This document shows positions 1-6,343 of a DNA stretch of 64,000 nucleotides, piece after piece. The position numbers were made by a program, and so were the translations under genes. The notes below the pieces were generated by a model. That model made no database searches. It saw nothing but the letters and a program-made list of their open reading frames with translations, and was not told the DNA's origin. The stretch covers positions 1,054,001 through 1,118,000 of the forward strand of contig JBKBHS010000001.1 of the NCBI GenBank assembly GCA_046299555.1, given 5' to 3'. Every line of letters begins with the position of its first letter. Positions within the stretch are counted from its first letter, which is position 1. Origin of the DNA: CALKJP01 sp046299555 (GTDB taxonomy: Bacteria > Bacteroidota > Bacteroidia > JACCXN01).

Positions 1-667
1 GGTCATTGCCCATTAAAACATATTGAATAATGTTTGCACCCATTTGTAGTGCTTTAGTTCGGGTTTCTTCCGAATCGTTATGTACGCTGGCATCTTCCCA
101 ACCATCGCCTAAATCGCATTCATAATCATAAAATACAACTAATCTTCCTTTATAAATAAGACCAAAGCCTTGTGGAGGTTTATTGTCGTGTTCGTGTATT
201 TTTGGTAAGCCATTTTTAAAACTATATTTTTGATGATATATCGGATGATTAAATGGAAGCTCCACAAAGTCTAATTCGGGAAAAACTTTTTTCATCTGTG
301 GTCGAATAAATTTATCCATTCCATAATTATCTGATATGTGTAAAAAGCCTCCGGAAATTAAGTAATTGCGTAAGTTTTCTGCTTCGCTTTGCGAAAAAAT
401 TACATTACCATGGCCGGTCATATGTATAAACGGATAATTAAAAATATCACTGCTTCCTACTTCCACAATAGCTTGTTCAGGATTAATGTTGGTATTTAAA
501 TTCTTGTTACAAAATTTAATTAAGTTGGGAAGTGATGTAGCAAGATTGGCATACCAATCGCCACCTCCGCCATACTTTAAAACAGCCAATTGGTAAGTGT
601 AACGGTTTTGAGCAACTATTAAAAGCGTAGAACTTAGTAAAAATATTAAGACGAATATTCTTTTCAT
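1..667 (-). CDS. DUF4159 domain-containing protein (3' end beyond window)
   Basis: I read this gene on the minus strand from an ATG at 665-667. It stays open for 222 codons to the window edge with no stop, so its C-terminus is missing. It begins with a signal peptide (about residues 1-20, ending LLIVAQ). The visible part has the pattern of the DUF4159 family, a secreted or periplasmic domain common in Bacteroidota: a Gly-rich stretch YGGGGDW, the segment FIHMTGHGN, then SGGFLHISDNYG. The biochemical role of the family is not established. The fold resembles glutamine-amidotransferase-like domains, and I see no clear catalytic triad. It lies 32 bases downstream of the SpoIID-like gene in the same direction and is probably the last gene seen of the surE-lpxB transcription unit. 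Confidence 0.8.
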   Translation of the reverse strand, partial: MKRIFVLIFLLSSTLLIVAQNRYTYQLAVLKYGGGGDWYANLATSLPNLIKFCNKNLNTNINPEQAIVEVGSSDIFNYPFIHMTGHGNVIFSQSEAENLRNYLISGGFLHISDNYGMDKFIRPQMKKVFPELDFVELPFNHPIYHQKYSFKNGLPKIHEHDNKPPQGFGLIYKGRLVVFYDYECDLGDGWEDASVHNDSEETRTKALQMGANIIQYVLMGND

Positions 668-699
668 AACTTAGCTAAAGTACAAAAATGAATCGAATA

Positions 700-1866
700 T
701 TAATCCTTAAAAAAATCAAGTACTGATAAATCTACCAGATGGATATCTTTATAATAGAAATGTAAAATTTGATTGTATTTATAACCTAATTCAGACATTC
801 GCATTGCTCCTTCCTGGCAAAGTCCTAAGCCGTGACCAAAACCACGGCCAATAATTTTTATGGAATCTCCCTTTTCTTCCAATGAAAAATAACCCGAACG
901 TAAATTAAAATCGGTTCTTAGCTTTTTAAAAGGAATTTTTAAATCATGAATAATTAAATCGCTTTCACGAAATGGTTGTTCGTAATTGGTATAGCAATCC
1001 GTATGTAATGTGTCGGTTAAATCGCATTTGTTTTTTAAGGTTAAATAGGTTAACCAATCTTTTTTGGTAATGGTGGTTTCCCAACGTGCATGGGGCATAT
1101 TGGTACAAAATGTATCTTTAACCGATTTTAGATAGGTTGTAGGTAATGACCACACATCTTCTGAATTCATGGTTTGTCCACCACAATTAGAATGAAAGGC
1201 TGCAGTTATCAGTTTTATGTTGCTATCTACAATTACTATACCGGTAGTTGCTACTGCAGCCATTAAAATATCATCGTTGCGTTTGTTTTTACCTTTATAA
1301 ACTTGACAATGCACCTTATCGCATAATTGATAGCCATCAGGTTCATGCCGCTTCAAATTACTTAATGCATACGTTCTGCAAATTATGGCTTTCGTTTTAT
1401 AATATTCAAAATTTTGACCTATGCCATTTTCTGCTTCAACAACACCGGCAACATAATGGTCGATATTCACACGATTAATTAATTTCATTCCTTTGCCATT
1501 GGGTCGTATTTCTAAATTGTCATCATACGTTCTTTCGGGTAATGCCGGTTGAAGACACTTTATATTAAAACTATTGGGCGCATCTTTTCCAACTAATTTT
1601 ACTTTTTTGCAAGTTGCTAATACTTCTCCATTTGTTTTTACCAATAATGAATCGCCAACTTTTGATACATGAATAGAACCCTTTCCATTAATGGTGTGAA
1701 TTTTATTGTTATCAGCATAAATAAAATAGCTTCCTTGCGAAGCAGATATCCAAACCGATGTAATTGGAAATTCTGACATTATACCAATATTTACATAATT
1801 GGTTTGTTGAGCAATTGCCAATGAACTTAAAAGAAATAAAGTAATTATAATTTTAAAAATTTTCAT
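700..1866 (-). CDS. SpoIID/LytB-domain secreted protein (putative peptidoglycan lytic enzyme)
   Basis: This 388-residue protein starts with a signal peptide (residues 1-20, cleavage after AIAQ). Residues about 120-375 form a SpoIID/LytB domain: DHYVAGVVEAE at 136-146 with the Glu (146) in the place of the catalytic acid of SpoIID, CRTYAL near 163, CDKVHCQVYKG near 182-192, HSNCGGQT near 225, and GRGFGHGLGLCQEGA towards the end. SpoIID of spore formers is a lytic transglycosylase acting on peptide-free glycan strands. In Gram-negative non-spore-formers the domain is taken to act on periplasmic peptidoglycan, which is an inference here. It is separated from lpxB upstream by a single base, so the two are surely co-transcribed. 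No sporulation gene is nearby. Confidence 0.85.
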   Translation of the reverse strand: MKIFKIIITLFLLSSLAIAQQTNYVNIGIMSEFPITSVWISASQGSYFIYADNNKIHTINGKGSIHVSKVGDSLLVKTNGEVLATCKKVKLVGKDAPNSFNIKCLQPALPERTYDDNLEIRPNGKGMKLINRVNIDHYVAGVVEAENGIGQNFEYYKTKAIICRTYALSNLKRHEPDGYQLCDKVHCQVYKGKNKRNDDILMAAVATTGIVIVDSNIKLITAAFHSNCGGQTMNSEDVWSLPTTYLKSVKDTFCTNMPHARWETTITKKDWLTYLTLKNKCDLTDTLHTDCYTNYEQPFRESDLIIHDLKIPFKKLRTDFNLRSGYFSLEEKGDSIKIIGRGFGHGLGLCQEGAMRMSELGYKYNQILHFYYKDIHLVDLSVLDFFKD

Positions 1867-1867
1867 T

Positions 1868-2986
1868 TCAAGATTTTAATAATGCATACATTTTTTCAGC
1901 TGCTCTTAACGATGCGCCTTCACCTCCTAATTTTTCTCTTAATTCTTTAAAGCCTTGCAACATGTTTTCTCTGTACGTTCTGTCATTTAGTAATTTATTT
2001 AATTCCTTATTTAGTGTTTTAACATTAAAATCGTGTTGAATTAATTCTTTAACCAGTTCTTTATCCATTATTAAGTTTACTAACGAAATATATTTTACTT
2101 TTATTAAGCTTCTGGCAATGTAATAAGATATAGTACCTCCTGTATAACAGACAACTTCAGGAATATTAAATAAGGCTGTTTCAAGTGTGGCTGTGCCGGA
2201 TGTAACTAATGCCGCTTTAGATTGCTCTAATAATTCATAGGTAGCTCCCTGAATTATGGGAATTTCTTTTCCATCTAAAACCTCTTTGTAAAATTCAATT
2301 GGTATTGATGGTGCACCGGCAATAACGAATTGATAGTCTTTAAAGTTTTTTGTACATTCTGCCATAACCGGAAGCATTTTTTTAATTTCTTGTTTTCTGC
2401 TGCCGGGGAGCAGAGCAATAATAGGTTTTTCAGGTAACTTGTATTTTTTACAAAAATCACTATGGTTTAATTTTTCTTTCCTATTTGAAATAGCGTCTAA
2501 TAAAGGATGTCCAACAAAATAAACTTGGTAGTTATGTTTTTTGTAAAATTCTTTTTCAAAAGGCAATATGGTAAACATGGCATCTACATTACGTTTTATT
2601 TGGTGTACACGGCTTTCTTTCCATGCCCATATTTGTGGCGAGATGTAATAAAAAACTTTAAATCCCTTTGCTTTTGCAAATTGAGCTATGCGTAAGTTAA
2701 ATCCCGGATAATCCACCAATATCAATACATCGGGTTTATAAGTAAGTATGTCTTTTTTACAGAATTCAATGTTTTTAAGAATGGTTCTTAAATTAGCTAC
2801 AACTTCCACAAAGCCCATAAAAGCTAAATCACGGTAGTGCTTTACAATTAGTCCGCCTTGTTGTTGCATTAAATTGCCACCCCAGCAACGAAATTCTGCA
2901 TGGGCATCTATTTGTTTTAAATGCTTCATTAAGTTAGATGCATGCAAATCGCCTGAGGCTTCACCGGCTATTATATAATAACGCAT
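1868..2986 (-). CDS. lpxB: lipid-A-disaccharide synthase
   Basis: LpxB (glycosyltransferase family 19) joins UDP-2,3-diacylglucosamine and 2,3-diacylglucosamine 1-phosphate into the disaccharide core of lipid A, at the inner face of the cytoplasmic membrane. The 372-residue protein has the normal length for the family and shows its signatures: GEASGDLHA at 8-16, VDYPGFNLR at 91-99, the ISPQIWAWKESR stretch at 115-126, VGHPLLD at 158-164 and LLPGSRKQEI at 192-201. It sits 2 bases after the small membrane gene and 1 base before the SpoIID-like gene. surE lies further upstream in the same direction, a pairing often seen in Bacteroidota. It shows that the organism makes lipid A and has an outer membrane. 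Confidence 0.97.
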   Translation of the reverse strand: MRYYIIAGEASGDLHASNLMKHLKQIDAHAEFRCWGGNLMQQQGGLIVKHYRDLAFMGFVEVVANLRTILKNIEFCKKDILTYKPDVLILVDYPGFNLRIAQFAKAKGFKVFYYISPQIWAWKESRVHQIKRNVDAMFTILPFEKEFYKKHNYQVYFVGHPLLDAISNRKEKLNHSDFCKKYKLPEKPIIALLPGSRKQEIKKMLPVMAECTKNFKDYQFVIAGAPSIPIEFYKEVLDGKEIPIIQGATYELLEQSKAALVTSGTATLETALFNIPEVVCYTGGTISYYIARSLIKVKYISLVNLIMDKELVKELIQHDFNVKTLNKELNKLLNDRTYRENMLQGFKELREKLGGEGASLRAAEKMYALLKS

Positions 2987-2988
2987 TT

Positions 2989-3279
2989 TTAACTGAGTTT
3001 GTAAGCAAATACAATTATTGCATAAATTAATGTTGCAAAAATTATTCCTCGTGCAGCATAATATTTTTCTAATTGTATAAAGAGAAAAAATAATCCAAGA
3101 TTAATAATCGTACATAAACTAAATAGGGGAATAAGCGCATTATGTTCCATGTATTTTGAAAGAAATCCAATAAAACTGATATGAGTATAATTTATAAGAT
3201 AGAATATTGTTAAAACAATTATTGGACTTATTATGCCCAGTAAAGTTCCTATCCACATTTTATCTAATTTGTCTAACAT
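2989..3279 (-). CDS. small three-helix membrane protein, unknown function
   Basis: This 96-residue protein is almost all hydrophobic. It has three likely membrane helices: about residues 9-30 (TLLGIISPIIVLTIFYL), 48-68 (ALIPLFSLCTIINLGLFFLF) and 74-94 (AARGIIFATLIYAIIVFAY). The N-terminus MLDKLDKMW is charged. I do not recognise a family. Its position, between surE (80 bases upstream) and lpxB (2 bases downstream) on the same strand, suggests it belongs to an envelope operon, but nothing in the sequence says what it does. The tight spacing to lpxB and clean reading frame support a real gene. Confidence 0.75.
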   Translation of the reverse strand: MLDKLDKMWIGTLLGIISPIIVLTIFYLINYTHISFIGFLSKYMEHNALIPLFSLCTIINLGLFFLFIQLEKYYAARGIIFATLIYAIIVFAYKLS

Positions 3280-3317
3280 TTGTTTTATTTATTTAGTCGT
3301 TAGGTACTAGCCAATAG

Positions 3318-3359
3318 CCATTAGTTAATTTCAAAATCATAAATCGTAATTCATAAATC
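3318..3359. repeat. short degenerate intergenic repeats between surE and the small membrane gene
   Basis: The 80-base spacer holds two copies of tcataaatc (3337-3345 and 3351-3359), 14 bases apart. The 13-mer ccattagttaatt at 3318-3330 recurs exactly in another intergenic spacer at 61821-61833. Shared low-complexity words in two distant spacers suggest a small family of intergenic repeats. No coding potential was seen. Confidence 0.4.
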
Positions 3360-4127
3360 TTAAATTTTTAGTTTCCAGCTTTCTATAGTTTTTAAATGCT
3401 GATGTGCTGTCATGTCAAAATGTATTGGAACCACAGAAACGTAATTGTGTGCTAATGCCCATTCGTCTGTATCATTCCCCTTATCGTAATTATTTAAACT
3501 TCCGGTTAACCAATAGTATTTTCTTCCATAAGGATCGGTGCGCTCATCAAAATCTTCATCCCAATAAGCTTTTGCTCCGCGACACACTTTAATGCCATTT
3601 ATTAAATCTAATTCAATAGCCGGTATATTTACATTCAAACAGGTATGCTCAGGCATTTTTTGAGTTAATACATTTTCTACAATTTTATGTACAACATGTT
3701 TAGCGGCAGTAAAATCAGCTTCAATGGAATGGTCGCATAATGAAAACCCGATGGAAGGAATATTTTCTAATGCCCCTTCAACGGCAGCCGACATGGTACC
3801 GGAATAAATCACACTAATAGATGAATTAGAACCATGATTAATGCCTGAAACTAATAAATCCGGTTTTTTAGGCAATAGTTTTTTAATGGCAAGCTTTACA
3901 CAATCTACGGGAGTTCCGGATGTACTATATTCTGGAAAGTTTAAATCATTTTTGTGTTTTTGTACTCTTAGTGTTGAGTTTAATGTAATGGCATGTCCCA
4001 TACCTGATTGCGGTTTATCGGGAGCAACTACAAAAATTTCTCCAAGTGGATAAACCGCTTCAATCAAAGCTCTAATTCCCGGTGCATTAATACCATCATC
4101 ATTAGTAATTAAAATTAATGGCTTCAT
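3360..4127 (-). CDS. surE: 5'/3'-nucleotidase SurE
   Basis: SurE is a metal-dependent phosphatase that removes phosphate from nucleoside monophosphates and is linked to stationary-phase survival. The 255-residue protein carries the N-terminal motif ITNDDGINAPGI with the metal-binding Asp pair at 10-11, APDKPQSGMG with Ser41 of the metal site, and SGINHGSN with Asn97. The length is normal. It is the first gene of the minus-strand block surE, membrane gene, lpxB, SpoIID-like, DUF4159. A strong hairpin (4201-4235) separates it from hsp20 upstream, so it should have its own promoter in 4128-4200. Confidence 0.97.
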   Translation of the reverse strand: MKPLILITNDDGINAPGIRALIEAVYPLGEIFVVAPDKPQSGMGHAITLNSTLRVQKHKNDLNFPEYSTSGTPVDCVKLAIKKLLPKKPDLLVSGINHGSNSSISVIYSGTMSAAVEGALENIPSIGFSLCDHSIEADFTAAKHVVHKIVENVLTQKMPEHTCLNVNIPAIELDLINGIKVCRGAKAYWDEDFDERTDPYGRKYYWLTGSLNNYDKGNDTDEWALAHNYVSVVPIHFDMTAHQHLKTIESWKLKI

Positions 4128-4200
4128 TGAATTAAAATAATTTGTTTATAAAAATATCTATAAAAAGATAGTGTAGGATGAGTTAGATAGGGTAATAAAT

Positions 4201-4235
4201 TAACAAAGGCGTTTCATAATGAAACGCCTTTGTTA
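4201..4235 (-). terminator. perfect 16-bp hairpin downstream of hsp20
   Basis: Positions 4201-4216 and 4220-4235 are exact inverted complements around a 3-base loop (arms built on aacaaaggcgtttca). It lies 28 bases after the hsp20 stop codon and before surE, both on the minus strand, so it most likely ends hsp20 transcription. The following bases are AT-rich but lack a clean T run. Confidence 0.75.
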
Positions 4236-4262
4236 TCAATAGTTTTAAGATAAAATACAGAA

Positions 4263-4697
4263 TTAATTAACAGTTATTTGTTTTACGTTATTTTTAACTT
4301 CTTTGATTTTTGGAAGTCTAAGATTTAAAATTCCATTTTCATAATTAGCTGAAATTTCATCCTCATTTATGTTTTCAGGCAAATTAAATGAACGAGAAAA
4401 ACTTTGATGAGTAAATTCTCTTCGACTGTAATTTTTTTCTTCTGTTGAGCTATTTTCGCTAACTTCACCGGATACTGTTATAACATTATTTTCAATATTT
4501 ATTTTAATATTTTCTTTTTTAAATCCGGGAATTGAAAATTCTAAGTTAAAAGCTTCATTATCTTCACTAATATTTACAGCAGGAACTCTAAAATATCTGT
4601 CATTGAAAAAGAAATCATCAATTAAAGATTTCATTTCAGGAAATAAGCTGTATGGTTTTAAAATTGAATTGTTGTTGTTTACTTTAACTAGTGTCAT
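4263..4697 (-). CDS. small heat shock protein, Hsp20/alpha-crystallin family
   Basis: Small heat shock proteins bind unfolding proteins in an ATP-independent way and hold them for refolding. The 144-residue product has a short N-terminal arm, an alpha-crystallin domain from about residue 38 (PAVNISEDNEAF) to 132 with the family end signature NGILNLRLPK, and a C-terminal ITV that fits the I-x-I/V assembly motif. I start it at ATG 4695-4697 because AAGGAGG sits 5 bases upstream. A TTG at 4721 would extend the frame by 8 codons, but it lies inside the proposed leader hairpin and upstream of that site. It is a single-gene unit closed by the hairpin at 4201-4235. Confidence 0.95.
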   Translation of the reverse strand: MTLVKVNNNNSILKPYSLFPEMKSLIDDFFFNDRYFRVPAVNISEDNEAFNLEFSIPGFKKENIKINIENNVITVSGEVSENSSTEEKNYSRREFTHQSFSRSFNLPENINEDEISANYENGILNLRLPKIKEVKNNVKQITVN

Positions 4698-4701
4698 ATG
4701 A

Positions 4702-4727
4702 ACCTCCTTTTTTGTTTTCAAAGAGGT
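4702..4727 (-). promoter_or_regulatory. hsp20 leader: strong Shine-Dalgarno within a candidate RNA-thermometer hairpin
   Basis: On the minus strand the leader reads ACCTCTTT (4727 to 4720), a 10-base A-rich loop (4719 to 4710) and AAGGAGGT (4709 to 4702), followed 4 bases later by ATG 4697. The two arms pair over 8 contiguous positions with one U-G wobble and cover the whole ribosome-binding site. Such SD-masking hairpins in front of small heat shock genes act as RNA thermometers in other bacteria (ROSE and fourU types). The function here is inferred. A near-consensus -7 element (TTAATTTG, 4740 to 4733) would start the transcript almost exactly at the hairpin. Confidence 0.55.
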
Positions 4728-4871
4728 ATTTTCAAATTAAGTACCATTTTAAAAAAATGAAGATTAAATGAAAAAATGACATTTAGTTAAATTTAAAAAA
4801 GCCATTTTGGCTTTAGTTTGTTAAATAATATGAAAAATATTCATGCTTTTAAATTGGAATAACATTTGATT

Positions 4872-4879
4872 TAACTTTG
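4872..4879 (+). promoter_or_regulatory. -7 promoter element of the zinc peptidase gene
   Basis: TAACTTTG matches the Bacteroidota -7 consensus TAnnTTTG exactly and ends 16 bases before the ATG at 4896. A possible -33 TTG at 4854-4856 is 15 bases away, a little closer than usual. Confidence 0.6.
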
Positions 4880-4895
4880 CAAAAAATTAAAAACT

Positions 4896-5579
4896 ATGAT
4901 GCTTTATTTAATTTTCGGTTTCTTTATGATATTAAGTTGGTTAATTGGTAGCCAACTTAAAAGAAGATTTGAAGAATATTCTCAAATTCCAAACAGCGCA
5001 GGACTTAGCGGCAAAGAAATTGCCGAAAAAATGTTGCGCGATAATGGAATTTATGATGTGCAAGTAATATCGGTTGAAGGACAGTTAACAGATCATTACA
5101 ATCCACAAAAGAAAACAGTAAACTTAAGCCCTGAAGTGTTTTATGGCAGAAGTGTAGCTGCTGCAGCAGTTGCAGCTCATGAAGTTGGTCATGCTGTACA
5201 ACATGCGCAAGCTTACATGTGGTTGCAAATGCGTTCTACTTTAGTTCCAATTGTTAGTGTTGCATCACAATGGATGCAATGGGTTTTATTGGCGGGAATA
5301 ATTTTCTTTAATACTTTTCCTGAATTATTATTAATTGGAATTATAATGTTTGCTTCAACTACCTTATTTAGTATAATTACATTACCTGTTGAATTTGATG
5401 CAACAGCTCGCGGTTTAGCATGGATTAATAGAGCAGGAATAACAAGAGGAATTGAACATGAAAAAGCTAAAGATGCTTTAAAATGGGCTGCATTAACTTA
5501 TGTTATAGCTGCTTTATCGTCTTTGGCTACTTTAATGTATTACATTATGATATATTTGGGTGGAAACAGAAGAGATTAA
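4896..5579 (+). CDS. membrane zinc metallopeptidase, YugP family
   Basis: This 227-residue protein has an N-terminal membrane helix (residues 2-20), a zinc motif HEVGH at 95-99, and two or more hydrophobic segments in the C-terminal half (about 115-165 and 200-222). The stretch LSPEVFYGRS before the zinc motif and LPVEFDATARGLAWI after it are typical of the YugP/Zn_peptidase_2 family, in which the second Glu is probably the third zinc ligand. The family is widespread but its substrates are unknown; membrane-protein quality control is a guess. It is monocistronic: own -7 element upstream and a strong hairpin at 5599-5630 downstream. ATG codons at 4896 and 4899 are both possible starts. Confidence 0.9.
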   Translation: MMLYLIFGFFMILSWLIGSQLKRRFEEYSQIPNSAGLSGKEIAEKMLRDNGIYDVQVISVEGQLTDHYNPQKKTVNLSPEVFYGRSVAAAAVAAHEVGHAVQHAQAYMWLQMRSTLVPIVSVASQWMQWVLLAGIIFFNTFPELLLIGIIMFASTTLFSIITLPVEFDATARGLAWINRAGITRGIEHEKAKDALKWAALTYVIAALSSLATLMYYIMIYLGGNRRD

Positions 5580-5598
5580 TTTTTTTAATTGTTTAGCT

Positions 5599-5630
5599 AC
5601 TAAAAATCCCGCTTATGCGGGATTTTTAGT
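5599..5630 (+). terminator. rho-independent terminator after the zinc peptidase gene
   Basis: A 14-bp perfect stem (5599-5612 with 5617-5630; core aaaaatcccgc) encloses a ttat loop. The 3' arm carries the run ttttt. It begins 20 bases after the stop codon. Confidence 0.85.
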
Positions 5631-5631
5631 T

Positions 5632-5639
5632 TAGATTTG
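5632..5639 (+). promoter_or_regulatory. -7 promoter element of the rluA-like/bshC pair
   Basis: TAGATTTG matches TAnnTTTG and ends 8 bases before the ATG at 5648, right behind the preceding terminator. A very short leader is expected. Confidence 0.55.
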
Positions 5640-5647
5640 TTGCTAAA

Positions 5648-6343
5648 ATGAAACTTACTGAAGCGGATATAATTTTTGAAGATAACCATCTGATAGCGGT
5701 GAATAAAAAGCCCTCGCAAATTGTTCAGGGCGATAAAACCGGTGATAAGCCTTTGAGTGAACTGGTGAAAGATTTTTTAAAAGAAAAATACAATAAGCCA
5801 GGTAATGTATTTACAGGCGTGGTACATCGCTTAGACAGACCTGTGAGTGGAGTAGTGGTTTTTGCCAAAACAAGTAAAGCATTAAGCCGATTAAATGAAC
5901 TTTTTAAAACGCGTGCTGTTACTAAAACATATTGGGCAGTGGTAAAAAACAAGCCACCACAAAATGAAGGCCATTTAGTACATTACATGATTAAAAACGA
6001 AGCTAAAAATATGTCGAAAGCTTTTAAAGAACCACGTCAAGGAGCTTTAAAAGCAGAATTGGATTACAAAATATTAGCTTCGTCAGATAATTATCATTTG
6101 CTGGAAGTTACTCCTTTAACCGGAAGGCATCACCAAATTAGAGTTCAATTATCATCCATAGGATGTCCGATAAAAGGCGATTTAAAATATGGATTCGATA
6201 GAAGTAATAAAGATGCTTCAATACTTTTACATGCTCGTAAATTAAGTTTTATTCATCCCATTAAAAACGAACAAGTAGAAATTATTGCTACTCCACCGGA
6301 TGAAGCATTGTGGAATTTTTTTACCCAACAAGTTTCTGAATAA
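5648..6343 (+). CDS. RluA-family pseudouridine synthase
   Basis: The enzyme converts specific uridines in rRNA or tRNA to pseudouridine. The 231-residue protein contains only the catalytic domain, without an S4 RNA-binding domain. It has the opening FEDNHLIAVNKKP, the catalytic motif GVVHRLDRPVSG with Asp63, and the closing LTGRHHQIRVQLSSIGCPI with GDLKYG. The short form without S4 is common among RluA-family members in Bacteroidota, and the exact target base cannot be told from sequence alone. Its stop codon is followed at once by the bshC start (no gap), so the two genes form an operon with a -7 element at 5632-5639. Confidence 0.93.
   Translation: MKLTEADIIFEDNHLIAVNKKPSQIVQGDKTGDKPLSELVKDFLKEKYNKPGNVFTGVVHRLDRPVSGVVVFAKTSKALSRLNELFKTRAVTKTYWAVVKNKPPQNEGHLVHYMIKNEAKNMSKAFKEPRQGALKAELDYKILASSDNYHLLEVTPLTGRHHQIRVQLSSIGCPIKGDLKYGFDRSNKDASILLHARKLSFIHPIKNEQVEIIATPPDEALWNFFTQQVSE

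Noticed and set aside
700..1866. SpoIID domain and, at 7940-8836, a SpoIIE domain as signs of sporulation
   Set aside because: Both domains are widespread in non-spore-formers, and no other sporulation gene is present. lpxB shows a Gram-negative envelope.
4798..4814. Small hairpin aaagcca/tggcttt between divergent hsp20 and zinc peptidase genes
   Set aside because: It has only 7 pairs and a 3-base loop in AT-rich DNA between two divergent promoters. A terminator makes no sense there, and evidence for an operator is too thin.
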